Source of the DNA: Burkholderiales bacterium
GTDB taxonomy: Bacteria; Pseudomonadota; Gammaproteobacteria; Burkholderiales; Burkholderiaceae_C
Direction of reading: 5' to 3'
DNA: 47,759 nucleotides
NCBI GenBank assembly: GCA_028868895.1
Contig: JAGWTP010000016.1
Coordinates: 1 to 47,759 of the forward strand
Shown: one piece after another, positions 15,251 through 23,686 of the stretch
How positions within the stretch are numbered: position 1 is the stretch's first letter
Layout of the letters: each line of letters begins with the position of its first letter
Notes under the pieces: model-generated
The model's database searches: none
Seen by the model: only the letters and a program-made list of their open reading frames with translations
Told to the model about the DNA's origin: nothing
Program-made: the position numbers and the translations under genes

Positions 15251-16291
15251 TCACTCTTCTTCGTCCTGGTGGCCGTGCTGGAACGAGCGCCACAGCAGCA
15301 CCGGGAGGATCAGCGTGAACACGATCACCTCCTTGAAGGCGCTGGCGTAGAACGAGCTGAAGCTCTCGATCAGGCCGACGAACAGTGCGCCCAGCGCGGC
15401 GCCCGGGTAGCTCGCCAGGCCACCGAAGATCGCGGCGACGAAGCCCTTCAGGCCGATCAGGAAACCCGAGTCGTAGAACAGCGTGGTCGTGGGCCCGATC
15501 AGCAGGCCCGACAGCGCGCCGATGAACGCGGCCAGGCCGAAGCTCAGGCGCCCGGCGCCGGTGGTCGAGATGCCCATCAGGCGCGCGCCCAGGCGGTGCA
15601 CCGCGGTGGCTCGCAGCGCCTTGCCGCGCAAGGTGCGCTCGAAGAACAGGTAGAGCGCGACCATCAGCGCCACGCACACCATCAGGATGATCAGCGTCTG
15701 CCCCGACACGCTGATCGCGCCGGCCGAAAAGCGCGCGCCCCAGAAGCTCGGGTTGCGAAAGCCTTCGGCGCCGAAGAACACCAGCCCGAGGCCGGTCAGC
15801 ACGAAGTGCACGCCGACCGAGACGATCAGCAGCACCAGCACGGTGGCATCGGCGAGCTTCTGGTAGGCCAGCCGGTACACCAGCGGGCCCAGCGGCGTGA
15901 CGATCGCCAGCGTCAGCAGGCTTTGCAGCAGCAACGGCAGCTTCAGCGGCGCCGCCCACCAGGTGAGTGCGACCACGAGCGCGGGCACCACGAGTGCACG
16001 GGCCGCCGCGCGCAGCACCTGCGCGCGCGGCAGGCCGCGCGCCAGCGCCGCGCGCGCGTCGAGCGCGGTGGCGAGCAGCGCCAGCGCCAGCAGCAGCCAC
16101 ACCGTGCCGGGCACCTTGCCGAGTTGCAGCAGCGCCAGCGTGAGTGCCCCGAAGGCGACGAACTCGCCCTGCGGGATGAAGATCACGCGCGTGACCGCGA
16201 ACACCAGCACGATGGCCAGCCCGAGCAGCGCGTAGACGGCGCCGTTGGTGGCGCCGTCGAGCGTCAGGATGGCGGCGATCGAGAAGTCCAT
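15251..16291 (-). CDS. livH: HAAT-family ABC transporter permease LivH (system 2)
   Basis: 346 residues from the ATG at 16291; a TTG two codons upstream is the other possible start. Longer than system 1 LivH. N-terminal [32 protein letters not shown] is LivH-like; an extra hydrophobic stretch with a basic loop (about 60-125) explains the length. The transport core has [20 protein letters not shown] and [12 protein letters not shown]. It ends in an acidic, charged tail (HQDEEE). Placed between livK and livMG in the same operon. Confidence 0.88.
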   Translation of the reverse strand: MDFSIAAILTLDGATNGAVYALLGLAIVLVFAVTRVIFIPQGEFVAFGALTLALLQLGKVPGTVWLLLALALLATALDARAALARGLPRAQVLRAAARALVVPALVVALTWWAAPLKLPLLLQSLLTLAIVTPLGPLVYRLAYQKLADATVLVLLIVSVGVHFVLTGLGLVFFGAEGFRNPSFWGARFSAGAISVSGQTLIILMVCVALMVALYLFFERTLRGKALRATAVHRLGARLMGISTTGAGRLSFGLAAFIGALSGLLIGPTTTLFYDSGFLIGLKGFVAAIFGGLASYPGAALGALFVGLIESFSSFYASAFKEVIVFTLILPVLLWRSFQHGHQDEEE

Positions 16292-16344
16292 CGGCAATGT
16301 CGCTGGGGCCAGCCGCCGTCGTCAGGCCGACGCCGTGGCCGGCA

Positions 16345-17502
16345 TCACGGGTTGGGCACCAGCTTCCATGCGCCGTTGGCAATGGTCAGCAGCACGCCGG
16401 TGTCGGCCGGGTAGCCGAAGTGGTCGGTGGCGGTGTAGTGCAGCACGCCTTGCGAGACCGGGATCGGGCCGACGGTCTCGAGCGCTTCCTTCAGTGCGGC
16501 GCGGAACTCCGGGGTGCCCGGCTTGGCCTTCTTCAGCGCCTCGGGGACGATGCGCTGCAGCACCAGGTAGGCGTCGAACACGTGCGCCGCGAACTGGTTG
16601 GCGCTGTGTGGCCCGTAGGCCTTGTCGTACTCGGCAATGAACCTCATGCCCAGCGCCTTGCTCGGGTTGCTGTCGGGCAGCAGGTCGGCCACCACCGCCG
16701 GGCCGGAGACGATGTAGGAGCCTTCGACGTCCTTGCCGCCGACGCGGATCAGGTCGAGCGAGGCGGCGCCGTGGGTCTGGTAGATCTTCGAGCGCGCGTA
16801 GCCGCGCTCGACCAGGCCGCGGTGCGGCATCGCCGCGCCGCTGCCCGAGGCGACCACCAGGATCGCGTCGGGGTTGGCCGCCACGAGCTTGAGCGCCTGG
16901 CCGGTGACGCTGGTGTCGGCGCGCGCGAAGCGCTCGACGTCGACGCTCTTGATACCCGCCTTCTCGGCCTGCGCGCTGATGTCCTTGAGCCAGCTCTCGC
17001 CGTAGGCGTCGGAGTAGCCGAGGAAGCCGAAGGTCTTGACGCCGATCTTCTTCCAGTGCGCGACGATCGGCGCGGCCATCACCGCGGTCGACTGCGGCAG
17101 CCGGAACGACCACGCGCCCTTGCCTTCGGGCAGCACGATCGGCGACAGCGTGAGCTGCACCGTGTGCGCTTCGGCGGCGACGTCGGACATCGCGATCGCG
17201 ATCGGCGTGGCCGCCGAGCCCAGGATCAGATCGACCTTGTCTTCGGTGACGAAGCGGCGCGCGTTCTTCACGCCCAGGGTCGGGTCGGTGGCGTCGTCGA
17301 GGATGATGACGTGCAGCTTCTCGCCGGCCACCGTCTTGGGCCACAGCTCGATCCCGTTCTTGCTCGGGATGCCCAGCGCCGAGGTCGGCCCGGTCAGCGG
17401 AATGCTCACGCCGATGGTGATGTCGGCCAGCGCGCTGCCGGCGGCGAACGTGGCGCCGAGCAGGGCGGCGATGGCGGCCACGAGGGCGCGGGGTTTTCTC
17501 AT
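16345..17502 (-). CDS. livK: HAAT-family ABC transporter substrate-binding protein (system 2)
   Basis: 385 residues from the ATG at 17502, preceded by AAGGAG at ideal spacing. Signal peptide KPRALVAAIAALLGATFAAG ends near SALA, mature start near DITIGVSIPLTG. Peripla_BP_6 fold with DATDPTLGVKNARRFVTEDK and FGFLGYSDAYGESW. The frame is open far upstream but that part overlaps other genes. Position inside an operon with a feruloyl/coumaroyl-CoA-ligase-like gene suggests that its ligand is a phenylpropenoid acid rather than an amino acid; this is inference from context. Confidence 0.9.
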   Translation of the reverse strand: MRKPRALVAAIAALLGATFAAGSALADITIGVSIPLTGPTSALGIPSKNGIELWPKTVAGEKLHVIILDDATDPTLGVKNARRFVTEDKVDLILGSAATPIAIAMSDVAAEAHTVQLTLSPIVLPEGKGAWSFRLPQSTAVMAAPIVAHWKKIGVKTFGFLGYSDAYGESWLKDISAQAEKAGIKSVDVERFARADTSVTGQALKLVAANPDAILVVASGSGAAMPHRGLVERGYARSKIYQTHGAASLDLIRVGGKDVEGSYIVSGPAVVADLLPDSNPSKALGMRFIAEYDKAYGPHSANQFAAHVFDAYLVLQRIVPEALKKAKPGTPEFRAALKEALETVGPIPVSQGVLHYTATDHFGYPADTGVLLTIANGAWKLVPNP

Positions 17503-17552
17503 GCAGGTCTCCTTCGGGGTTCGGTGGGCAGGGATCGGGTCGGGGCGCTGGT

Positions 17553-17987
17553 TCAGCTGCACAGCTGGCGGATGTCCTCGGGCACCGGCATCGCGCGAAG
17601 GCGGTCGCCGTCCTGCGCGTCGCGCCGGACGAAGGCGCGCACCTCGCGGCCCTCGCAGATCAGGTCTTCGCCGCCGTCGGCGCGCGCGCGGGTGATGCGG
17701 TGCATCTGCACCACCACCTTGGCGCGCCACTCCTCGACGTGCGTCGTCACCGTCAGCGTCTCGCCGTAGGTGGCCGACTTCAGGAACTGGGTGTGGATCT
17801 CGAGCAGCGGTGTGCCGACGATGCCGCGCGTCTTCTCGAGTTCGCGCCACGGCGGCACGCCGCACTGCATGAAGAACGCGAGCGAGGCGGTGTCCATCCA
17901 GCGCGAGAAGTTCGGGAAGTAGACGATGCCGGCGGGGTCGCAATCGCCGAAGGCGACGTGGATCGTGTGCGTGGTCGTTCGCGGCAT
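17553..17987 (-). CDS. 4-hydroxybenzoyl-CoA thioesterase-family protein
   Basis: 144 residues, single hot-dog domain. The N-terminal FGDCDPAGIVYFPNF places Asp17 at the position of the catalytic Asp of the Pseudomonas-type 4-hydroxybenzoyl-CoA thioesterase and is the family signature. Expected to hydrolyse an aryl- or acyl-CoA to the free acid in the cytoplasm. In this operon the natural substrate would be a hydroxybenzoyl-CoA (4-hydroxybenzoyl- or vanilloyl-CoA) made by shortening the side chain of a hydroxycinnamoyl-CoA, or a pathway by-product thioester. Located between the SDR gene and livK. Confidence 0.88.
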   Translation of the reverse strand: MPRTTTHTIHVAFGDCDPAGIVYFPNFSRWMDTASLAFFMQCGVPPWRELEKTRGIVGTPLLEIHTQFLKSATYGETLTVTTHVEEWRAKVVVQMHRITRARADGGEDLICEGREVRAFVRRDAQDGDRLRAMPVPEDIRQLCS

Positions 17988-18041
17988 GGCGGGCGAGGGG
18001 CGTGGGCGGTTCGGTGCGGCACCGTGCGCGGCGGCGGGCGG

Positions 18042-18818
18042 TCAGCGCGGCGCCATGCGCAACGCGCCATCGAGGCGGATCACTTCGCCGTTGAGCGCCA
18101 GGTTCTCGACGATAGCGGTGCACAGCTGCGCGAACTCCTCGGGTTTGCCCAGCCGCTTCGGGAACGGGATGCTCGCGGCGAGTGACTCCTGCACCGCTTG
18201 CGGCAGCTCGGCCATCAGCGGCGTCAGGAACAGGCCCGGCGCGATCGTGACGACGCGCACGCCGAACTGCGCCAGGTCGCGCGCCAGCGGCAGCGTCAGC
18301 GAGACGATGCCGCCCTTGGACGCCGCGTACGCTTCCTGCCCGACCTGGCCGTCGTAGGCCGCGACCGACGCGGTGTTGACGACCACGCCGCGTTCGCCGT
18401 CGGCCAGCGGCTCCAGCGTCACCATCTCGGCGACCGCCAGCCGCGTCATGTTGAAGGTGCCGACCAGGTTGACGTCGATCACGCGCTTGAAGTCCTCGAG
18501 CGGCATCGGCGTGCCGTCCTTGCCGATCAGGCGCCTTGCGGTGCCGATGCCGGCGATGTTCATCAGCAGCCGTGCGGGGCCGTGGGCGGCGCGCGCGGTG
18601 TTCAGCGCCGCGATCACGCTCTGGCTCGACGTGATGTCGCACTCGATGCCCAGCGCCTGCCCGTAGCCGCCGATCTCGGCGGCTACCGCTTGCGCGCCGG
18701 CGCCGTTGCGGTCGAGCACCGCGACCCTGGCGCCGCGCCGCGCGAGTTCGCGCGCGGTCTGCGCGCCCAGGCCCGAGGCCCCGCCGGTGACGATCGCTGC
18801 GTGTCCGTGGATGTTCAT
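18042..18818 (-). CDS. SDR dehydrogenase, 3-hydroxyacyl-CoA dehydrogenase type 2-like
   Basis: 258 residues. NAD-binding TGGASGLG at 11-18, NIAG at 87-90, catalytic Ser151, Tyr164 and Lys168 (AYAASKGG). The sequence resembles the HSD10 group of 3-hydroxyacyl-CoA dehydrogenases: an LDRN ending of the second strand, FNMTRLAV, and APGLFLTPLM with a PFPKRLGKPEEFA tail. Probable step: oxidation of the 3-hydroxy-3-arylpropionyl-CoA made by the hydratase to the 3-keto thioester. Its presence argues for a dehydrogenase-type rather than a lyase-type pathway. It lies 19 bp after the CoA ligase. Confidence 0.87.
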   Translation of the reverse strand: MNIHGHAAIVTGGASGLGAQTARELARRGARVAVLDRNGAGAQAVAAEIGGYGQALGIECDITSSQSVIAALNTARAAHGPARLLMNIAGIGTARRLIGKDGTPMPLEDFKRVIDVNLVGTFNMTRLAVAEMVTLEPLADGERGVVVNTASVAAYDGQVGQEAYAASKGGIVSLTLPLARDLAQFGVRVVTIAPGLFLTPLMAELPQAVQESLAASIPFPKRLGKPEEFAQLCTAIVENLALNGEVIRLDGALRMAPR

Positions 18819-18837
18819 GGGGTGCGTCCTTGCAGGT

Positions 18838-20688
18838 TCAGCCGCGCGGCAGGATCACGCCCGCGCCGCCGGCATAGAGGTGCTCGACGAGCGCGTCGCG
18901 TTGCGCCAGCACTGCGCGCTGGTTGATGGAGCCCTTGTCGGTAACCTCGCCGCGGTCGATGCTCGGCGGATCGACCAGCACCAGGCTGCGCGCCACGCGG
19001 GTGGCGCTGCCGGTGCCGCTGTGGTGCAGCGCGTCGGCCAGGCGCTGGAAGAACTCGCGCACCGCGGGGGCTTCGAGCACGTCGAGCGTGGGCGTGCCGG
19101 GCGCCGCGCCGGCCAGCGCGAGGCAGGCGTCCAGGCGCGGGAAGATCAGCAGGCCGAGCTCGTTGCGGTTGACGCCGGCCACCACCACGTCCTGCACGCA
19201 CGGCGCGCCGGCGGCGATGACACGGGCGCGCAGCGGGCCGACCGACACGAAGGTGCCGGTGGCGAGCTTGAAGTCTTCGGCAATGCGGCCGTCGAAGGCG
19301 TAGCCGAGTTGCGGCTGCTGCGCGTCGATGAGTTTGAGCGCATCGCCGCTGGCGTAGTAGCCCTCGGCGTCGAACGACTGCGCCGTTTGTTCCGGCGCGC
19401 GCCAGTAGCCGGGCGTGACGCACGGGCCGCGGTAGCGCACCTCGTGCTTGCCTTCGACCGGCACCAGCTTGAGCGTGATGCCCGGGGCCGGCAGCCCGAC
19501 GTGGCCCGAGCGCACCTGCGGCCCGTTGGCGCAGATCGCGAACGGCGCGGTCTCGGTCATCCCTAAGCCGGTGAGCATGCGGATGCGCTCGCCGCAGGCG
19601 CGCTCGGCCATCCGGTCGAGCTGGTCCCAGACCGGCTGCGACAGCCCGGCACCGGCGAAGAACAGCATGCGCACGCGGCTGAAGAAGCGCTCGCGCAGGG
19701 CCGCGTCGGCTTCGAGCGCACTGGCGATCTCCTCGAAGCCCTTGGGCACGTTGAAGTAGACCGTGGGGGCGATCTCGCGCAGGTTGCGCAGGGTCTCGCC
19801 GATCAGCGCCGGCGTCGGCTTGCCGTCGTCGATGTAGAGCGTGCCGCCGTTGTAGATCGTCAGGCCGACGTTGTGGTTGCCGCCGAAGGTGTGGTTCCAC
19901 GGCAGCCAGTCGACCAGCACCGGGCGCTCGCGGCCGAGCGCCGGGAAGCACTGCAGGATCATCTGCTGGTTGCTGCACAGCATGCGCTGGGTGTTGATCA
20001 CGCCCTTGGGCGACCGGGTCGAGCCGGAGGTGAACAGGAACTTCGCGATCGTGTCGGGGCCGACCTGGGCGTGCGCTGCGTCGACCTGCGCGGTGGGCAC
20101 GGTGGCCAGCAGATCGTCGAAGCTCAGCGTGGTGCGGCCGTCGATCCGGCCGGTGGTGAGCACCACCGGCGTGTCGGCTGGCACCGTCGCGGTGATGGCG
20201 CGGCCGTAGGCCGAGGCGCTCGACGCGAACACCAGCCCTGGCGTGAGGGTGCTCAGGATGTCCTTGAGCTTGCCGTAGTCCTGCGAGACGGTGGAGTAGG
20301 CCGCCGAAATTGGCGCGTACGGCACGCCGGCGAGCATCGCGCCCAGGCCGAGCAGCAGGTGCTCGAGGTCGTTGTCGGACAGGATCGCGACCGGCCGCTC
20401 GGCCGAGAGCTTCAGGTCGATCAGCGCCTGCGCGATGCAGCGCGCGCTGTGCAGCGCCTGCGCGTAGCCGATGCGCCGCCAGTCGCCGCCCTGCTGGCGC
20501 TTGGCCGCCAGCGTGTGGTCGGGCTCCACGGCGGCCCAGTGCGCGAGCCGGTCGGTCAGGCGCGCCGGGTACGGCTGCAGCGGCTCGGTGGAGCTGACGA
20601 GCGTGGTGCCGTCGGCGCGGCGCTCGAAGTGCGCCGAGAGCGAGCCGCCGAGCGGCAGCTCGCGATAGCGCGGGGGTGCGGCGATCAC
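18838..20688 (-). CDS. fcs: feruloyl-CoA synthase-like acyl-CoA ligase
   Basis: 616 residues, the usual size for feruloyl-CoA synthases, which are longer than typical acyl-CoA ligases. ANL motifs: FLFTSGSTRSPKGVINT (A3, about 217-233), WLPWNHTFGGNHN (A4), TGLGMTETAPF (A5), YYASGDALKL (A7) and the C-terminal DKGSINQ bearing the adenylation Lys of A10. The N-terminal YRELPLGGS and the DWLPWNHTFGG block are what I associate with the Fcs branch. ATP-dependent activation of ferulate, coumarate or a related aryl-propenoate to its CoA ester. Second gene of the operon. The true substrate range could include caffeate or cinnamate. Confidence 0.87.
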   Translation of the reverse strand: MIAAPPRYRELPLGGSLSAHFERRADGTTLVSSTEPLQPYPARLTDRLAHWAAVEPDHTLAAKRQQGGDWRRIGYAQALHSARCIAQALIDLKLSAERPVAILSDNDLEHLLLGLGAMLAGVPYAPISAAYSTVSQDYGKLKDILSTLTPGLVFASSASAYGRAITATVPADTPVVLTTGRIDGRTTLSFDDLLATVPTAQVDAAHAQVGPDTIAKFLFTSGSTRSPKGVINTQRMLCSNQQMILQCFPALGRERPVLVDWLPWNHTFGGNHNVGLTIYNGGTLYIDDGKPTPALIGETLRNLREIAPTVYFNVPKGFEEIASALEADAALRERFFSRVRMLFFAGAGLSQPVWDQLDRMAERACGERIRMLTGLGMTETAPFAICANGPQVRSGHVGLPAPGITLKLVPVEGKHEVRYRGPCVTPGYWRAPEQTAQSFDAEGYYASGDALKLIDAQQPQLGYAFDGRIAEDFKLATGTFVSVGPLRARVIAAGAPCVQDVVVAGVNRNELGLLIFPRLDACLALAGAAPGTPTLDVLEAPAVREFFQRLADALHHSGTGSATRVARSLVLVDPPSIDRGEVTDKGSINQRAVLAQRDALVEHLYAGGAGVILPRG

Positions 20689-20725
20689 CGCAGGCTCCTT
20701 CGGCGCTTGCGGGGGGTGGGCCCGT

Positions 20726-21535
20726 TCACGACTTCGCCACCTTGGCCGCTTTGCCGTCCAGGAACGCGCGCATGCGGCTCTTCGCGGCGTCGTCGCCCTG
20801 GGCGATTGCGGCCATCAGCGACTCGGTGAACAGGCCCTCCGACTGGCTCATGTCGGCGATGCGCGGCAGCGCGTGCATCACGGCGAAGTTCGACAGCGGT
20901 GCGTTGGTGGCGACCTTGTCGGCCAGCGCCAGGGCCTGCACGAGCCCCTGGCCGTCGTCGACCAGGTACTGCGACAGGCCGATGCTCAACCCTTCGGCGG
21001 CGTCGTAGACGCGGCCGGTGAGCATCATGTCGGCCATGCGCGCCGCGCCGATCAGCCGCGGCACCCGCGCCGAGCCGCCGCCGCCGACGAACAGGCCGCG
21101 CTGGCCTTCGGGCAGCGCGTAGAACGCGCTCTTTTCGGCCACGCGGAGGTGCGCCGCGCTCGCCAGCTCCAGGCCACCGCCGACGACCGCGCCGTGCAGC
21201 ACCGCGATCACCGGCACGCGGCCGAACTGGATCTGCTCGAACGCGGCGTGCCACGAGCGCGAGTGAGCAATGCCCTCGGCGACGCTGCGCTCGCCCAGCT
21301 CCGCCAGATCGAGCCCGGCACAGAAATGCTCGCCCGCGCCGCTGAGCACGACCGCACGCACCGCCTCGGGCAGGTTGACGAAGGCGGTGTGCAGTTGCGC
21401 CACGAGCGCGTCGCTGACGGCATTGCGCTTGGCCGGGCGGTTGAGCTGCAGGTGCAGCACGGCGCCGCACTGCTCGATGCGCAGCAGCTCGAGCTGGGCC
21501 AGCAGACCGGTGGCGGCGCGGAAGTCGACGGGCAT
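20726..21535 (-). CDS. enoyl-CoA hydratase/isomerase family protein
   Basis: 269 residues from the ATG at 21535, preceded by AGAGGA; a GTG five codons upstream is less likely. Crotonase fold: LQLNRPAKRNAVS, oxyanion-hole segments HFCAGLDL (70-77) and HGAVVGGGLELA (114-125), then ALPEGQRGLFVGGGG with the active-site Glu region. It lacks the WGIPPG stretch of hydroxycinnamoyl-CoA hydratase-lyase, so a plain hydratase (not a vanillin-forming lyase) is more likely. First gene of the long operon; the promoter must lie in the AT-rich region upstream, shared with the divergent amidohydrolase. Confidence 0.87.
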   Translation of the reverse strand: MPVDFRAATGLLAQLELLRIEQCGAVLHLQLNRPAKRNAVSDALVAQLHTAFVNLPEAVRAVVLSGAGEHFCAGLDLAELGERSVAEGIAHSRSWHAAFEQIQFGRVPVIAVLHGAVVGGGLELASAAHLRVAEKSAFYALPEGQRGLFVGGGGSARVPRLIGAARMADMMLTGRVYDAAEGLSIGLSQYLVDDGQGLVQALALADKVATNAPLSNFAVMHALPRIADMSQSEGLFTESLMAAIAQGDDAAKSRMRAFLDGKAAKVAKS

Positions 21536-21730
21536 CGGAGATCCTCTCACAATGCTTAAATGTATTAAACAGTTTGATTCTCCGACCCTTGGGACTTACC
21601 CGAATTTGCGCCGATTGACCAGTGGCGCGTTTGATCAGGGAAATCCATGATCACCGCGAGCGAATCAGTTGCTAGATTGAACTAATTAGCGCGACCGCCG
21701 CCGCGCACGCTGCCACCCCGGGCCGCCACG
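21536..21730. promoter_or_regulatory. AT-rich divergent promoter region with palindromes
   Basis: 195 bp between the divergent enoyl-CoA hydratase and amidohydrolase genes. It contains two AT-rich islands that stand out in this GC-rich DNA. At 21556-21568 TTAAATGTATTAA and at 21565-21577 TTAAACAGTTTGA are overlapping imperfect palindromes, immediately upstream of the hydratase Shine-Dalgarno. At 21682-21689 CTAATTAG is a perfect palindrome near the amidohydrolase start. TTGATCA and TGATCA occur at 21630-21653. These are good candidates for MarR operator and -10 elements controlling both directions; exact hexamers are not assignable with confidence. Confidence 0.6.
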
Positions 21731-22597
21731 ATGAACACCACCGACCTGATCGCGATCGACACCCACACCCACCTCGAGGTGTCGTGCTGGAACCCGTTCG
21801 ACAGCTACGGCGAGGAGTACGACCGCGCCGCCGACAAGTACTTTCGCACCGCCAAACGGCCGACGATGGCGGAGTCGCTCGCCTATTACCGCGAGAAGAA
21901 GATCGGCTTCGTGATGTTCACGGTCGATGCCGAAACGCAGATGGGCCGCCGGCGCATCCCCAACGAAGAGATCGCCCAGGCCGCGCAGGCCAATTCGGAC
22001 ATCATGATCGCGTTCGGCAGCATCGACCCGCACAAAGGCAAGATGGGTGCGCGCGAGGCCCGCAAGCTGATCGAGGAATACGGCGTCAAGGGCTTCAAGT
22101 TCCACCCCACCGTGCAGGGCTTCGAGCCCTACGACAAGGTGGCCTGGCCGATCTACGAAGTGATCGCCGAACACAAGCTGCCGGCGATCTTCCATAGCGG
22201 CCACTCGGGCATCGGCAGCGGCATGCGCTGCGGCGGCGGCCTGCGGTTGCAGAACAGCAACCCGATGCTGCTCGAAGACGTGGCGATCGACTTCCCCGAC
22301 ATCCAGATCGTCGTCGCCCACCCGAGCTGGCCGTGGCAGGACGAGGCGCTGTCGCTGGCGCTGCACAAGCCCAACGTCTGGATCGACCTGTCGGGCTGGA
22401 GCCCGAAGTACTTCGCGCCGCAGCTCGTCCAGTACGCCAACACGCTGCTGAAAGACCGCATGCTGTTCGGCAGCGACTACCCACTGATCCTGCCCGACCG
22501 CTGGCTGAAGGACTTCGCCGACGCCGGCTTCAAGCCCGAGGTTCATCCGCTGATCCTGAAAGAGAACGCCAAACGGCTGCTCGGCCTGGGCGGCTGA
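21731..22597 (+). CDS. amidohydrolase-family (Amidohydro_2) metal-dependent hydrolase
   Basis: 288 residues, TIM-barrel. Metal ligands: Asp10-x-His12-x-His14 (DTHTHLE), His155 and/or His158 (IFHSGHS), His197 (VVAHPSWPW) and Asp249 (LFGSDYP); KFHP with His125 is also conserved-looking. This is the decarboxylase/hydrolase branch (ACMSD, 4-oxalomesaconate hydratase-like, gamma-resorcylate decarboxylase). Divergent from the CoA-ligase operon and sharing its promoter region, so probably co-regulated. Related enzymes in actinobacterial hydroxycinnamate clusters are, as I recall, proposed to cleave the beta-keto thioester hydrolytically. The alternative is an aromatic acid decarboxylase. Confidence 0.85.
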   Translation: MNTTDLIAIDTHTHLEVSCWNPFDSYGEEYDRAADKYFRTAKRPTMAESLAYYREKKIGFVMFTVDAETQMGRRRIPNEEIAQAAQANSDIMIAFGSIDPHKGKMGAREARKLIEEYGVKGFKFHPTVQGFEPYDKVAWPIYEVIAEHKLPAIFHSGHSGIGSGMRCGGGLRLQNSNPMLLEDVAIDFPDIQIVVAHPSWPWQDEALSLALHKPNVWIDLSGWSPKYFAPQLVQYANTLLKDRMLFGSDYPLILPDRWLKDFADAGFKPEVHPLILKENAKRLLGLGG

Positions 22598-22749
22598 GAG
22601 CGTGTTCGGCAGGCAGAATCGCGCCGTTGCGGCACCGGGCCGCGCAACGACGATTCGATGCCCACGCCGCTGAAAACGCCACCGAAGCGCGGGCACCTGC
22701 TGGTGCAGCGGGGCAATCGACCGCCCCCGGCTCGAGCGCAAGGCGCCGC

Positions 22750-23154
22750 GTGAACAGCGCGGGCATCACCGGCGTCGGCGCAATGGGTATGGCGATGGCC
22801 TTCCATCTGCAGAACCGCGGCCACCATGTGTGCGGCCGCGACGTGCGCTCGGCCGCACCGGCGCCGTCGCAACCGCTGCTCGCCGATCTGGTCGCCGGTC
22901 GCTTCGTGGTCGGCAAGACGATCGGCGACGCGGTCGAGGCCAAGCGGGTCAACAACCGGCTCACCGGCATCCACCTCGTGGCCGGGGCCGAAGCGCTCGC
23001 GCTCGCCACCAGGCTCGGCCTGGACCCGCGCGCGACTGCCACGTTAAGGGACGCGGTGCCACGACGTGTTCGCCGGTGTTGCGCGCGCTGTATTCGGTGG
23101 TGCCCACGACATGGGCGATGGATTGCGCACGCCGTCACTTGTAGACTGACGTGA
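22750..23154 (+). pseudogene. remnant of a 3-hydroxyisobutyrate/L-threonate-type dehydrogenase
   Basis: A GTG-initiated 134-codon frame. It begins with the Rossmann motif ITGVGAMGMAMAFHLQNRGH (GxGxMG) and then jumps, after about 35 residues, to the start of the C-terminal helical domain (GDAVEAKRVNNRLTGIHLVAGAEALALATRLGLDP). That domain normally lies some 120 residues later in a protein of about 290-300 residues. After about residue 100 the similarity stops and the translation turns Arg/Cys-rich, indicating a frameshift or truncation near 23040. The AKxVNN active-site segment (AKRVNN) is present, but the fold cannot be complete. Confidence 0.75.
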
Positions 23155-23183
23155 TCCGCCACCTGCCCGCTGAAAGCCGCACC

Positions 23184-23486
23184 ATGATTCTTGAAATCGC
23201 CGACATCCGCATCCCGCCCGGCAAGCAGGCCGAATTCGAAGCCGCGCTTCAGACTGGCGTCGAAACCGTGGCATCGAAGGCCAAGGGCTTTCGCGGCTAC
23301 AAGGTCAACAAGGGCGTCGAGTCGCCCGAGCGCTACGTCCTGATGATCTATTGGGAGGCGCTCGAGGACCACACCGTGGGCTTTCGCCAGGGCCCGCTGT
23401 TCGCACAGTGGCGTGCGATCGTCGGGCCGTACTTCGCTGCGCCGCCGGTGGTCGAGCACTTCACGCTGGTCGCCAAGTCGGCCTGA
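23184..23486 (+). CDS. antibiotic biosynthesis monooxygenase (ABM) domain protein
   Basis: 100 residues from the ATG at 23184; a GTG 33 bp upstream would add a non-family extension. MILEIADIRIPPGKQAEFEA, ALQTGVETVASKAKGFRGYK and ERYVLMIYWEALEDHTVGFR give a ferredoxin-like alpha/beta barrel half of the ABM family. The ending GPYFAAPPVVEHFTLVA is typical of the Burkholderiales version. These dimers act as cofactor-independent oxygenases, haem-degrading enzymes or stress proteins; the exact role here is unknown. It directly follows the dehydrogenase remnant. Confidence 0.82.
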   Translation: MILEIADIRIPPGKQAEFEAALQTGVETVASKAKGFRGYKVNKGVESPERYVLMIYWEALEDHTVGFRQGPLFAQWRAIVGPYFAAPPVVEHFTLVAKSA

Positions 23487-23686
23487 GGTCCCGGCGCTCG
23501 GACGCTTCGCGGGCGCGGGTGCCGGGTGTGCCTGCCAACGGCCTGAAACACAATCCCTTGAATCCGCCGGGCATTCGCGCGGGTCGGGTGCGCGCGCGAA
23601 CCGGAATGCTGGGACAATTGCGGCACGAACCGTGCTTGCCATCCTGGCGGTTCGGTCGCTTGTACCTTCTTTTTCAGGGACCTCCA

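Noticed and set aside
20726-21535. Hydroxycinnamoyl-CoA hydratase-lyase (vanillin-forming Ech)
   Set aside because: It lacks the WGIPPG block I expect in that enzyme, and no vanillin dehydrogenase is near, while a hydroxyacyl-CoA dehydrogenase is.
23041-23154. Separate small gene after the dehydrogenase remnant (frame ending FGGAHDMGDGLRTPSLVD)
   Set aside because: No start codon with a ribosome site and no recognised family; probably the frameshifted tail of the pseudogene locus.
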